DNA from: Streptomyces sp. NRRL S-646 | GTDB lineage: Bacteria; Actinomycetota; Actinomycetes; Streptomycetales; Streptomycetaceae | Length of the DNA: 64,000 bases | Assembly (NCBI RefSeq): GCF_000720765.1 | Contig: NZ_JODC01000008.1 | Span: forward strand, 124,001-188,000 | Reading direction: 5' to 3' | Shown here: one piece after another, positions 8,581-16,151 of the stretch | Layout of the letters: every line of letters begins with the position of its first letter | Position numbering within the stretch: position 1 is the first letter of the stretch | Notes under the pieces: generated by a model | Database searches by the model: none | The model's input: only the letters and a program-made list of their open reading frames with translations | Told to the model about the DNA's origin: nothing | Program-made: the position numbers and the translations under genes

Positions 8581-9663
8581 TCAGAGTTGGGTGACGACGT
8601 GGAAGTCGAAGGCATCCGCCCGTGCCAGGTACAGCCGTTGGGTGAGATGGTTGCCGCGCAGCCGCAGTGCGCCGCGCGGGCCCTCGTAGGAGACCGTTTC
8701 GCCCACCGTGCACATCGTGTTCACGTCCAGCGACCGCGCCCGCTCGGCCAACGCCGCCAGCAGGCGCACTCCTTCGAAACACGACTCGCCCAGACTACCC
8801 ACGACGGGTGCCTCCACACCGAACCGCGCCGCGTAACGCGCGCTGAAGTCCAGGCTCTCGGCGGTCGCGAGCGACTCGAAGAAACCGGCCGTCGCCCACA
8901 GCCCGTCGGTGGCCTCCGCTCCGGTGGCCAGCAGGATGTTCTCGTCCATGTGGGTGCTCAGCCGCAGGCACCGCTGATGCAGACCGTACCCTGCGAACGC
9001 CCGGTTGAAGTGAGCTGCGTCGTCCCCGACCAGCAGCATCAGTACGGCATCCGCCTCGCACCGCTCGATCCGGCGCAGCACGGGCCCGAAGTCGCGTGTT
9101 CCCAGGGGCACGAAGACTTCGTCGCGCACCAGGCCGCCACAGGTCCGGGCGTATCGCCGTGCGGCACGGGCGGTCACGCGCGGCCAGACATAGTCGTTGC
9201 CCACCGTGCACCAGCGTCGCGCTCCGGTTGCCTCGGCCAGCAGCCGCATCGCGGGCAGCAGTTGAGCGGCGTCGGTCTCGCCCGTCAGGAAAACCCCGGG
9301 TGTGCGCTCGCCGCCCTCGTACTGGGCTGTGTAGACGTACGGCACGCGGCCCGCGATCCGCGGCAGCAGCGCCTGGCGCACCGCCGAGGTGTGCCAGCCC
9401 ACCACCCCGTCAACGGCGCCCAGCGACACCAAGGCCTCGACTTCGGCCGCCACCTGCTCCGGCGACGCCCCGCCGTCCACCGTGACCAGGTGGACCTCCT
9501 GGTCCAACACGCCGCCCGCGGCGTTCAGTTCCTCCGCGGCCAGTTGCGCAGCCAGCTCGCACGACGGACCGAAGACCCCAGCCGGTCCCTGCAGCGGCAC
9601 GACCAAGGCCACGACCAGCGTCGTGCTCGAATCGTCATTCTTTCTCGGCGGCACCGGATGCAC
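8581..9663 (-). CDS. Signal-less AmiC/UrtA-like ligand-binding protein (type 1 periplasmic-binding fold)
   Basis: 360-residue member of the branched-chain amino acid/amide/urea-binding protein superfamily. Family-like stretches are VALVVPLQGPAGVFGPSCEL at the N-terminus, GVVGWHTSAVRQALLP, VYTAQYEGGE, CTVGNDYVWPR, VPLGTRDFGPVLRRIE and LMLLVGDDAAHFNRAF. They most resemble UrtA (urea) and AmiC (amide) proteins. There is no hydrophobic signal peptide or lipobox after the GTG start, which follows GGAGGT, so it should stay in the cytoplasm, as Pseudomonas AmiC does as a regulator. No ABC permease or ATPase genes are nearby. It is divergent from a marR gene and upstream of the NCS1 permease. Confidence 0.85.
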   Translation of the reverse strand: MHPVPPRKNDDSSTTLVVALVVPLQGPAGVFGPSCELAAQLAAEELNAAGGVLDQEVHLVTVDGGASPEQVAAEVEALVSLGAVDGVVGWHTSAVRQALLPRIAGRVPYVYTAQYEGGERTPGVFLTGETDAAQLLPAMRLLAEATGARRWCTVGNDYVWPRVTARAARRYARTCGGLVRDEVFVPLGTRDFGPVLRRIERCEADAVLMLLVGDDAAHFNRAFAGYGLHQRCLRLSTHMDENILLATGAEATDGLWATAGFFESLATAESLDFSARYAARFGVEAPVVGSLGESCFEGVRLLAALAERARSLDVNTMCTVGETVSYEGPRGALRLRGNHLTQRLYLARADAFDFHVVTQL

Positions 9664-9772
9664 AGACCACCTCCGTGAGGGCACTGGGCGCGCGGATCCC
9701 GGTCCGGGCCCCGGCACCCTCGCGGAGGCTCGTAATCTGCCCGAACACTAGACCTACGGAAGGACACCGGCA

Positions 9773-10231
9773 ATGCCGTCGGAACCCTCCTCGCCGGACC
9801 TGGCCCACCTCCTCAGCCACGCCGAGCGATCCCTCGGCCGGCGCTTGGCCGCGATACTGGCCGAGGAGGGCTGCTCGGTGGATGAGTGGCGCGTCCTGTC
9901 GGCCGTCGCCGACGGGCAGGGTCACCCGATGTCTGAAATCGCCGACCACGCACTCATGCCGGCGCCCACTTTGACCAAGCTCGTCGACCGCATGGTCGCC
10001 GGCAACCTGGTCTACCGTCGGCCCGACCCCGACGACCGCCGCCGCGTCCTGCTTTACCTCACCGCCCGCGGCCGCATCCTCCACCAGCGCGCCGCCCACC
10101 GCGTCCGCTCCGACCAGACCCGGCTTCTCGACGCCATTGGTGACCAGGGAGAACTCACCCGGCTCCTGCCTCTGCTCGCGGCGACGGTCGACGGGTTGCC
10201 TGCGGTGGCGCCCAGCAGACCGCAGAGCTGA
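9773..10231 (+). CDS. MarR family transcriptional regulator
   Basis: 152-residue winged-helix regulator. The DNA-binding part runs from SVDEWRVLSAVADGQGHPMS through IADHALMPAPTLTKLVDRMV to the wing YRRPDPDDRRRVLLYLTARG. It starts at ATG after AAGGAC. It is divergently transcribed from the AmiC/UrtA-like gene with a gap of ~110 bases, which is where it most likely binds, so it is a candidate controller of the ligand-binding protein and possibly the permease beyond. The effector is unknown. Confidence 0.93.
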   Translation: MPSEPSSPDLAHLLSHAERSLGRRLAAILAEEGCSVDEWRVLSAVADGQGHPMSEIADHALMPAPTLTKLVDRMVAGNLVYRRPDPDDRRRVLLYLTARGRILHQRAAHRVRSDQTRLLDAIGDQGELTRLLPLLAATVDGLPAVAPSRPQS

Positions 10232-10379
10232 TCTTTTCGATCAATGGCCGCGGCCTCGCCCGTGTGCGGCGAAGGTGGGCCTGCGCTTCAGCGTCCTGGC
10301 GGTCGCGCGAGCGAGTGGGGCGACCAGGTTGGCGTGACGGTCAGCGGAGGTGGTGAAGCCCTGCGCTCACGCGCTCGAA

Positions 10380-10632
10380 GAGGGAGCGCGGCCAGAGCGC
10401 GGGCGGGATGACCGGGGCCGAGAAAGACGACGATGCCCGTGCCCTCGGGTGAGGGGTGCGTGGCCTGTGTCCAGCCCCGCCGGCGGTAGAAGGCGACGGC
10501 GCGCGGCGAGCGGACGGACGTGAGCAGCCAGGAGCGGCGTTCGGGGGCGTCCTCGGTGACCGCTTCGAGCAGTTCGGCGGCCAGGCCGGTGCCGTGGGCG
10601 GCCGGACGGACGGCGAGTTCGTCGATTCGCGG
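10380..10632 (-). pseudogene. C-terminal fragment of a GNAT acetyltransferase
   Basis: A minus-strand frame without a start reads IDELAVRPAAHGTGLAAELL, then SWLLTSVRSPRAVAFYRRRGW and EGTGIVVFLGP. This is the acetyl-CoA-binding half (R-x-x-G-x-G/A-like loop and the AVAFYRRRGW helix) of a GNAT N-acetyltransferase. The N-terminal half is missing and replaced by unrelated sequence near 10635. No intact reading frame covers it, so I treat it as a remnant. Confidence 0.7.
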
Positions 10633-10744
10633 GCGCCGCCATCAGTGCTGCCCGTCTTCCGCCGGTCGACCGGCGACGGACCGGTGTCGGCTCCCCTTTT
10701 TTTGCACGGCCGTGGGAGCCGCCCACGCACAACATGGGACCAGT

Positions 10745-10935
10745 CGCGTTTGCCGGCCGCGTTGAGTTCGGCGAGCAGTCTGCTCAGAAGGCGGGACATC
10801 AACTGCCGCGTGCCGTCCGGTCACAGCATCCGACGCAACTGGCTGGTGGTGGCGATGCGGTGCTGGGCGAGCCCGGCCAGCACCTGGGGAGGCCGAAGCC
10901 CATCTCGGATCGGGAGGGCGGCGAGAGCTGTCAGT
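10745..10935 (-). pseudogene. Possible remnant of an actinobacterial replication-relaxation-type winged-helix protein
   Basis: A minus-strand frame gives LAGLAQHRIATTSQLRRML, a TGA stop, then PDGTRQLMSRLLSRLLAEL. The HRIATTSQLRRML-x-PDGTRQ-MSRLLSRL pattern resembles the N-terminal winged helix of replication-relaxation proteins carried on actinobacterial integrative plasmids. It is interrupted by the stop and the rest is not recognisable. The family match is from memory of the pattern only, so confidence is low. If right, it is a scrap of an old mobile element. Confidence 0.4.
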
Positions 10936-10950
10936 AGGTGTCTGTGGACA

Positions 10951-11697
10951 TCACTGACCGCTGCGCCGCAGCCGCACGCGGTACGAGTAGTGCTCGGGCA
11001 GGAAGTGGCTGATGGCCAGTTCGACGAGCTGACCGGCGACCGTCTGGTAGACGCGGTCGATCCGCAGCAGGGCGCGGCCCGGCTCGCAGCCCAGGTGTTC
11101 GGCGATCTCCGGGGTGGCTTCGGCGACGGTGATGCTCTGCTCGGCCACCGCGATCGGTTCGGGCAGCCGCTTGTCGAGCAGGCCGATGACGGTGAAGGCG
11201 TTCGGCCTGCCCGGCAGCGTCAACTCATCGACGGACTCCAGCAGTTGGCCGACGGGGGGCGGCAGCCAGACCGACGTGTGGCAGAACGCGGCGTCCTCGT
11301 GCAGCCGTAGAAAGGCCAGCTTGTGCACCCGGTCCGTGTTCAGGCCCAGTCGTCCGGCCGCGTCGACGTCGACCCGTCGGTGCAGAGGTGTGACGACGTC
11401 CATACGGGTGTCGAGGGACAGCCCCATCAGGTCGTCCACCGAGCCGAACTGCCGCAGGTACTGCTCCTCGCGAGGCGTGGCGAACGTCCCGCGCCCCGGC
11501 ACCCGGTAGACCAGTCCCTCGGCCACGAGGTCCTGGAACGCGCGGCGCACGGTCTGCCGACTCACCCCGTAGGTCTCGGCCAGCTCCGCCTCGGTGGGCA
11601 GCCGGACCCCGTCGGGGTAGTCGTGCCGCAGGATCGCCGCCCGCAGCTCTCTCCCGAGCCGCGAGTACGTGCTCTCCCGCTGCGATTGCTCAGCCAT
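10951..11697 (-). CDS. GntR/HutC family transcriptional regulator
   Basis: 248-residue regulator. Residues ~10-75 form the GntR winged helix (LRAAILRHDYPDGVRLPTEA, ELAETYGVSRQTVRRAFQDL, VYRVPGRGTF). The rest is a UTRA-type effector domain (GLNTDRVHKLAFLRL, CEPGRALLRIDRVYQT, ISHFLPEHYSYRVRL). Its ATG overlaps the end of the acyl-CoA dehydrogenase gene by eight bases, so it is the last gene of the CoA-transferase/acyl-CoA dehydrogenase operon and probably autoregulates that operon. Two similar TTTGTACG-containing sites upstream of the operon (14143-14160 and 14254-14267) are candidate operators. The ligand is likely an acyl-CoA or organic acid, by context only. Confidence 0.92.
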   Translation of the reverse strand: MAEQSQRESTYSRLGRELRAAILRHDYPDGVRLPTEAELAETYGVSRQTVRRAFQDLVAEGLVYRVPGRGTFATPREEQYLRQFGSVDDLMGLSLDTRMDVVTPLHRRVDVDAAGRLGLNTDRVHKLAFLRLHEDAAFCHTSVWLPPPVGQLLESVDELTLPGRPNAFTVIGLLDKRLPEPIAVAEQSITVAEATPEIAEHLGCEPGRALLRIDRVYQTVAGQLVELAISHFLPEHYSYRVRLRRSGQ

Positions 11698-12856
11698 CGA
11701 GACCGCCCCTTGCCACCAACTGCGCGGCGATCACGTTCCGTTGGATCTCGTTCGTGCCCTCGCCGACGATCATCAGGGGCGCGTCGCGGAAGTACCGCTC
11801 CACGTCGAACTCCGTGGAGTAGCCGTAACCGCCGTGGATCCGCACGGCGTTGAGCGCGATCTCCATCGCCGTCTCCGACGCGAACAGCTTCGCCATGCCC
11901 GCCTCCATGTCGACCCGGCGCCCGGCGTCGGCCTCCCGGGCCGCGTGCAGCGTCAGTTGGCGGGCGGCCATGAGCTTGGTCGCCATGTCGGCGAGGTAGT
12001 TGCCGATGGACTGGTGGCGCCAGATCGGCTTGCCGAACGACTCCCGTTCCTGGGCGTAGCGCAGCGAGTCCTCCAGGGCCGCCCGCCCCACGCCGAGGGC
12101 CCGGGCGGCGACCTGCAGCCGCCCGGTCTCCAGCCCCTTCATCATCTGGGCGAAGCCGTGGCCCTCCTCGCCGCCCAGCAGCGCGTCGGCCGGTACGCGG
12201 TAGTCCTCGAAGGACAACTCGCAGCTCTCGACGCCCTTGTAGCCGAGTTTGGGCAGATCGCGGGAGACGACGAGGCCCGGGCCGTGCTCGGCGAGCAGGA
12301 CCGAGATGCCCGCATGACGGGGACTGGCGGCCGGGTCGGTCTTGCACAGCAGCGCGATCAGGCCGGCGCGGCGGGAGTTGGTGATCCAGGTCTTCGCCCC
12401 GTTGACGACGTACTCTCCGCCCTCGCGGCGCGCGATGGTGGTCATCGCCTGCAGGTCCGAACCGCCGCCAGGCTCGGTGAGCGCCATCGTGGCGCGCACC
12501 GCTCCGGTCGCCAGCCTCGGCAGATACTGCTCCTTCTGCCCTTGTGTGCCGTACAGCAGCAGGAGCCTGGAGACGACGGTGTGCCCGCCCATCGCTCCGG
12601 CCAGGCTCATCCAGCCGCGTGCGAGTTCCTCGGTGACGAGTACGAAGCACGGTGTGGAGACCGGGTTGCCGCCGTACTCCTCCGGGACTGCCAGGCCGTA
12701 GATGCCGAGTTCCTTCATCCGCTCGATGAGGTTCTCGGGATAGGTGTCGGTGTGCTCCAGCTGCTGGACGACGGGCTTGACGTCCTTGTCGACGAACTCC
12801 CGCACGGTCCGGACGACGAGGCGTTCGTCGTCGGTGAGGATGTCCAGGACGCTCAT
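11690..12856 (-). CDS. Acyl-CoA dehydrogenase
   Basis: 388-residue flavoenzyme of the acyl-CoA dehydrogenase family, which oxidises an acyl-CoA to its 2,3-enoyl-CoA and passes electrons to ETF. Conserved parts include LGIYGLAVPEEYGG, ALTEPGGGSDLQAMTT (flavin/substrate loop), WITNSRRAGLIALL, the ETF/C-domain stretch GRLQVAARALGVGRAALEDS, and YGYSTEFDVERYFRDA followed by IVGEGTNEIQRNVIA, where the glutamate of the EGTNEIQ motif is near the active site. It starts 26 bases after the CoA-transferase stop and overlaps the gntR start, so all three are cotranscribed. Chain-length specificity is not visible. Confidence 0.95.
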   Translation of the reverse strand: MSVLDILTDDERLVVRTVREFVDKDVKPVVQQLEHTDTYPENLIERMKELGIYGLAVPEEYGGNPVSTPCFVLVTEELARGWMSLAGAMGGHTVVSRLLLLYGTQGQKEQYLPRLATGAVRATMALTEPGGGSDLQAMTTIARREGGEYVVNGAKTWITNSRRAGLIALLCKTDPAASPRHAGISVLLAEHGPGLVVSRDLPKLGYKGVESCELSFEDYRVPADALLGGEEGHGFAQMMKGLETGRLQVAARALGVGRAALEDSLRYAQERESFGKPIWRHQSIGNYLADMATKLMAARQLTLHAAREADAGRRVDMEAGMAKLFASETAMEIALNAVRIHGGYGYSTEFDVERYFRDAPLMIVGEGTNEIQRNVIAAQLVARGGLDG

Positions 12857-12882
12857 GGGGCGCAACTCCACATCGTCGGGGG

Positions 12883-14073
12883 TCAGATGACGGCGTCGGC
12901 GCGCAGCGCCTGGATGTCGTCGGGGGCGAGGCCGAGGCCGGTGAGGATCGCGTCCGTGTGCTCGCCCACCGCCGGCACGGGATCCATGCGCGCGGGGATG
13001 CCCGCGAGGTCGGCCGGTGGGAGCAGCGCCTGCACCGTCGCGCCGGGCACGGCCACCTCGCGCCAGCGCTCGCGCGCGGCCAGCACCGGATGGTCCAGGA
13101 ACGCGGCGACGTCGTTGACCCCGGCGCAGGCGATGCCGATCTCCTCCAGGTCCTTCAGGTTCTCCTCGGCGTCGGAGCGGGCGCAGCGCTCGGCGACGAT
13201 CGCGTTGAGCACGTCGCGGTGCGCGACGCGGTCGGAGCCCGTCGCGAAACGCGGATCGTTCGTCAACGCCGGCTCTCCGAGGAAGTCCGCGCACAGGGCG
13301 GCCCACTCGCGCTCGTTCTGGATGGAGAACAGCACCTGCTTGCCGTCGGCCGTCGTGAAGGCGCCGTACGGTGCGATGGTGGCGTGCTGGGTGCCGAGCC
13401 GGGCGGGCTGACTGCCGCCGTATCGCGTGTAGTTCGCGGGCTGGCCCATCCACTCCGCCAGCGCCTCGAACAGGGACACCTCCACCGGGTGCGTCCGTCC
13501 TGTGGTGGCCCTTGTGTACAGGGCGGTCAGGACGCCCGTGTAGGCGTACATCCCGGCGGCGATGTCGGCGACGGAGATTCCGACGCGCGCCGTCTCGTCG
13601 GCGGTTCCGGTGAGTGAGACCAGGCCGGTCTGGCACTGCACCAGCAGATCGTACGACTTGCGGTCGGCCCACGGCCCGCTCGTGCCGTAGCCGGAGATCG
13701 TGCACGGGATCAGCCGCGGGTAGCGGGCGGCGAGCGCATCGACGCCGAGGCCCAGACGGTCGATGGCGCCGGGCGCGAGATTCTGTACGAACACGTCGGC
13801 GCCGTCGAGGAGTTGGTGCAGGATCTCCATGCCCCGTGGATCCTTCAGATCCAGCGTGAGGGACTCCTTGGAGCGGTTGAGCCAGACGAAATAACTGGAG
13901 TGGCCGTGCACCGTCGTGTCGTAACGGCGCGCGAAGTCCCCCTCGCCCGGCCGCTCCACCTTGATGACCCGGGCGCCGAGATCGGCGAGCTGCCGGGTGG
14001 CGTAGGGAGCGGCCACGGCCTGCTCCAGGCTGACCACCGTGATGCCGGACAGGGGAAGCTGGTGCACCGTCAT
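12883..14073 (-). CDS. CaiB/BaiF family III CoA-transferase
   Basis: 396-residue family III CoA-transferase that moves CoA between carboxylic acids through enzyme-bound anhydride and thioester intermediates. The expected catalytic aspartate lies in KSYDLLVQCQTGL (Asp142 by my count). Other family stretches are LADLGARVIKVERPGEGDF, DLKDPRG and GMYAYTGVLTALY. The ATG follows an AGGAGG-type site. As first gene of an operon with an acyl-CoA dehydrogenase and a GntR regulator, it probably activates an organic acid for oxidation. The exact acid (carnitine-like, succinyl or aromatic donors are all known) cannot be told. Confidence 0.93.
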   Translation of the reverse strand: MTVHQLPLSGITVVSLEQAVAAPYATRQLADLGARVIKVERPGEGDFARRYDTTVHGHSSYFVWLNRSKESLTLDLKDPRGMEILHQLLDGADVFVQNLAPGAIDRLGLGVDALAARYPRLIPCTISGYGTSGPWADRKSYDLLVQCQTGLVSLTGTADETARVGISVADIAAGMYAYTGVLTALYTRATTGRTHPVEVSLFEALAEWMGQPANYTRYGGSQPARLGTQHATIAPYGAFTTADGKQVLFSIQNEREWAALCADFLGEPALTNDPRFATGSDRVAHRDVLNAIVAERCARSDAEENLKDLEEIGIACAGVNDVAAFLDHPVLAARERWREVAVPGATVQALLPPADLAGIPARMDPVPAVGEHTDAILTGLGLAPDDIQALRADAVI

Positions 14074-14142
14074 GCCTCCTGGTCCTCGTAAGGGATGTAG
14101 CGGTCAACGGTCTCCCAGGGATTCGGTACCTGTCCCTGCTCA

Positions 14143-14160
14143 GATTTGTACGGCCAAATC
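14143..14160. promoter_or_regulatory. Candidate GntR operator, site 1
   Basis: Perfect inverted repeat GATTTGtacggcCAAATC about 70 bases upstream of the CoA-transferase start. Its core tttgtacg...aa recurs at 14254. GntR/HutC regulators bind such short palindromes, and the operon ends in a gntR gene. Binding is inferred. Confidence 0.5.
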
Positions 14161-14253
14161 CGTGACCCTGTCAATGCTGTCTCCAGTGCCATGACCTGTG
14201 TCTTAGTGCACTGTCCTGATGCGCCGGAGCAGACATCGGGGCCGTGGTCAGAC

Positions 14254-14267
14254 TTTGTACGCAACAA
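14254..14267. promoter_or_regulatory. Candidate GntR operator, site 2
   Basis: Sequence tttgtacgcaacaa shares TTTGTACG and the following AA steps with site 1 at 14145-14158, 109 bases away. It is less symmetric than site 1. It might be a second operator for the same regulator or the divergent side of the region. Confidence 0.35.
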
Positions 14268-14340
14268 TGTGCCCGGCCGCGAGCCGCCGCGACGAAGCCC
14301 ACGCCGGGCGGGCGCGGCCTTCGTCCGAGGGAAGCTTTCT

Positions 14341-14604
14341 TCAGTTCTCCCGGCTGGGATCGCACAGCACCATGACCGCGCGGGCGACGAGTTCGCCCGC
14401 GCCGCCGAGTTCCCTCCGGTAGCGGTCCGTTATGCCTCGTACCGTCTCCGCGAAGGCCGGATCGCCTGCACGGGCGCGGGCCGGAGCCGGGAGTGCCTGG
14501 GCCATCGCGCGGCGTCGTGCGAGGAGCGTGATGATCTCGTCGTCGAGACGCTCGATCTGGTCGAGTGACAGGTCCGCCGTAAGACCGGCCGCGTGGTTCG
14601 TCAT
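14341..14604 (-). CDS. Small chorismate-mutase-like (AroQ fold) protein
   Basis: 87-residue helical protein. LSLDQIERLDDEIITLLARRRAMAQAL looks like the long first helix of AroQ-class chorismate mutases (I-D-x-I-D-x-E-I-x-x-L-L-x-x-R), and a later helix reads FAETVRGITDRYRRELGGAGELVARAVM. A start at MTNHAAG with GGAGA upstream is preferred to an in-frame ATG 60 bases earlier. Not all catalytic residues of the true enzymes can be matched by eye, so it may be a mutase used in secondary metabolism, a pericyclic relative or a non-catalytic homologue. It stands alone between the CoA-transferase operon and an MFS gene. Confidence 0.65.
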   Translation of the reverse strand: MTNHAAGLTADLSLDQIERLDDEIITLLARRRAMAQALPAPARARAGDPAFAETVRGITDRYRRELGGAGELVARAVMVLCDPSREN

Positions 14605-14657
14605 CAGAAGGGATCTCCGTTCGCCGGCGGGAGCCGGATCGCGGCCCCCGTCCGTCC

Positions 14658-14720
14658 TCATCGCCATTGGTCCTTCATCACTTTGCCCGCGGCGATGAGC
14701 GGCAACTCCTGGCGGAACCC
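14658..14720 (-). pseudogene. Tail-end remnant of an acyl-CoA synthetase / AMP-dependent ligase
   Basis: A minus-strand frame ends VGFRQELPLIAAGKVMKDQWR followed by TGA. The ELP-x-x-x-x-GK-V-x-K motif is the invariant C-terminal lysine (A10) motif of AMP-forming acyl-CoA synthetases. Nothing upstream in this frame is recognisable and it is squeezed between the MFS stop (14761) and the chorismate-mutase-like gene. It is therefore probably a relic. Such a ligase would have suited the acyl-CoA dehydrogenase operon next door. Confidence 0.45.
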
Positions 14721-14760
14721 CACGGATCGGGGGCCCGTGAACCCGTGTCCCTCTTGTGGC

Positions 14761-16008
14761 TCAGGCGGCTTCGTCGATGCTCGGCTGCGCCATCTCTGCG
14801 GGGCCCGCGACTCGACGGGGCAGCAGCAGCGGCGTGGCCAGGACGAGGACACCGGCGACGGCGATCGCCGCGCGGGGGCCGGTCAGGCCGGCCAGCAGGC
14901 CCCACAGGGCGGTCATCCCGGCGGTCGTCGCCTTGGTGGTGACCGACCAGGCGGAGAGCGTGCGCGCCACCCGGCCCGTGTCCGTCTGCCGCAGTCGAAT
15001 GGTGGAGTACACCGGGTTGAAGACGGCACAGGACACGATCACCCCCAGCTCTACGACCATGACGAGCACCAGCCCCGCCGTGCCGGGCCCGACGAAGGCG
15101 AGGCCGATCGGCCAACACGCGCGCAGTGTCCCCGAGACGAGCAGCACCCGGCGCTCTCCGAACCGCGGCACGAGCCGGCGGGTCAGCCGCGAGCCGATCA
15201 GGCCGCCGATGCTGGGTACGGAGAAGGCCAGGCCGTACTGCCAGGCGGAGAAGCCGAGATCGCCGACCATCAGCACGGCGAGCAGCGGAAGCGACACCAT
15301 GATCAGGGCGTTGTACAGCACCGTGTTGAAGAACATCGGCCGCAGCGTGGGATGGGCCAGGATGTAGCGCCATCCTTCGAGCAGGCTGCCGGCCGGTGCC
15401 GGCCCCGGCCCCGGCCCTACGGGACGCGTCTCGGTCCCGCCGATCGCGCGGATCCCGGCGGCCGACAGCAGGAAGCTCACCGCATTGGCCACCACGGTCA
15501 TCACCGGCCCGAACACGCCCATTGCGGCCCCGCCCAGGGGCGGCCCCAGGATGGTCGCGGTCCACTGGGTCGCCTCGAACCGTGCGTTCGCGGCGAGCAG
15601 GTCCTCCGGCGGCAGCAGCGACTTGACGAAGGCCCCGCTTGCCGCGGTGAAGCTGATGTCGGCCGCGCCGACGACGATCGACACAACCAATAGTTGTACG
15701 AAGGTGAGCGCGCCGAGCGCAAACGCGACCGGAATGGTCAGCAACACCCCACAGCGGACCAGATCCATGGACATCATCACGGGCCGCTTGCGACGGAACT
15801 CCATCCATGGCCCGAGCGGCGTCGCCACCGCCGCCCCCACCGCGAGCCCGGCCGCCGACAGCACCGCCACCTCGGTCGCCCCGGCATGCAGCACCATCAC
15901 CGCGATCAGCGAGAACGAGTCAAAGGCGAGCCATGTTCCGACCGCGCTGACGGCGTACGCCCCCCACAGCCATCCGAACTGTCGCCCCAGCGCCTGCCCG
16001 CCCCGCAT
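14761..16008 (-). CDS. MFS transporter
   Basis: 415-residue integral membrane protein of the major facilitator superfamily (about 12 helices). It resembles the EntS-like/DHA3 type: FGWLWGAYAVSAVGTWLAFD at the start, GPWMEFRRKRPVMMSMDLVR in the loop 2-3 position, FVKSLLPPEDLLAANARFE and GGLIGSRLTRRLVPRFGERR in the second half. It is probably an exporter; the substrate is unknown. It is divergent from the lysR gene at 16152, and the 143-base gap carries an inverted repeat suited to LysR binding, so it is the likely target of that regulator. Confidence 0.93.
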   Translation of the reverse strand: MRGGQALGRQFGWLWGAYAVSAVGTWLAFDSFSLIAVMVLHAGATEVAVLSAAGLAVGAAVATPLGPWMEFRRKRPVMMSMDLVRCGVLLTIPVAFALGALTFVQLLVVSIVVGAADISFTAASGAFVKSLLPPEDLLAANARFEATQWTATILGPPLGGAAMGVFGPVMTVVANAVSFLLSAAGIRAIGGTETRPVGPGPGPAPAGSLLEGWRYILAHPTLRPMFFNTVLYNALIMVSLPLLAVLMVGDLGFSAWQYGLAFSVPSIGGLIGSRLTRRLVPRFGERRVLLVSGTLRACWPIGLAFVGPGTAGLVLVMVVELGVIVSCAVFNPVYSTIRLRQTDTGRVARTLSAWSVTTKATTAGMTALWGLLAGLTGPRAAIAVAGVLVLATPLLLPRRVAGPAEMAQPSIDEAA

Positions 16009-16099
16009 GCCGGCCTCCCCGTCCTGCCCGAATCTCGACCGGCGACATCAAAGCCGGTCACCCGGCGCGGGGGCAAACAACCGACGCGCCGGTCGTCCG

Positions 16100-16141
16100 A
16101 CAACCGGAAGTTGTAGGGCGACTGACCATCGGACGTTGTAG
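16100..16141. promoter_or_regulatory. Candidate LysR operator region
   Basis: ACAACcggaaGTTGT is a perfect 5-base-arm inverted repeat at 16100-16114, and GTTGTAG recurs at 16135-16141 (ACGTTGTAGAA versus AAGTTGTAGGG). It lies between the divergent MFS and lysR genes, 10-50 bases before the lysR start, a usual place for LysR autoregulatory sites. Confidence 0.5.
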
Positions 16142-16151
16142 AAAGGGGCCC

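Noticed and set aside
14070..14267. 65-codon minus-strand frame upstream of the CoA-transferase
   Set aside because: It overlaps the candidate GntR operators and promoter, lacks a ribosome site and has no homologous look.
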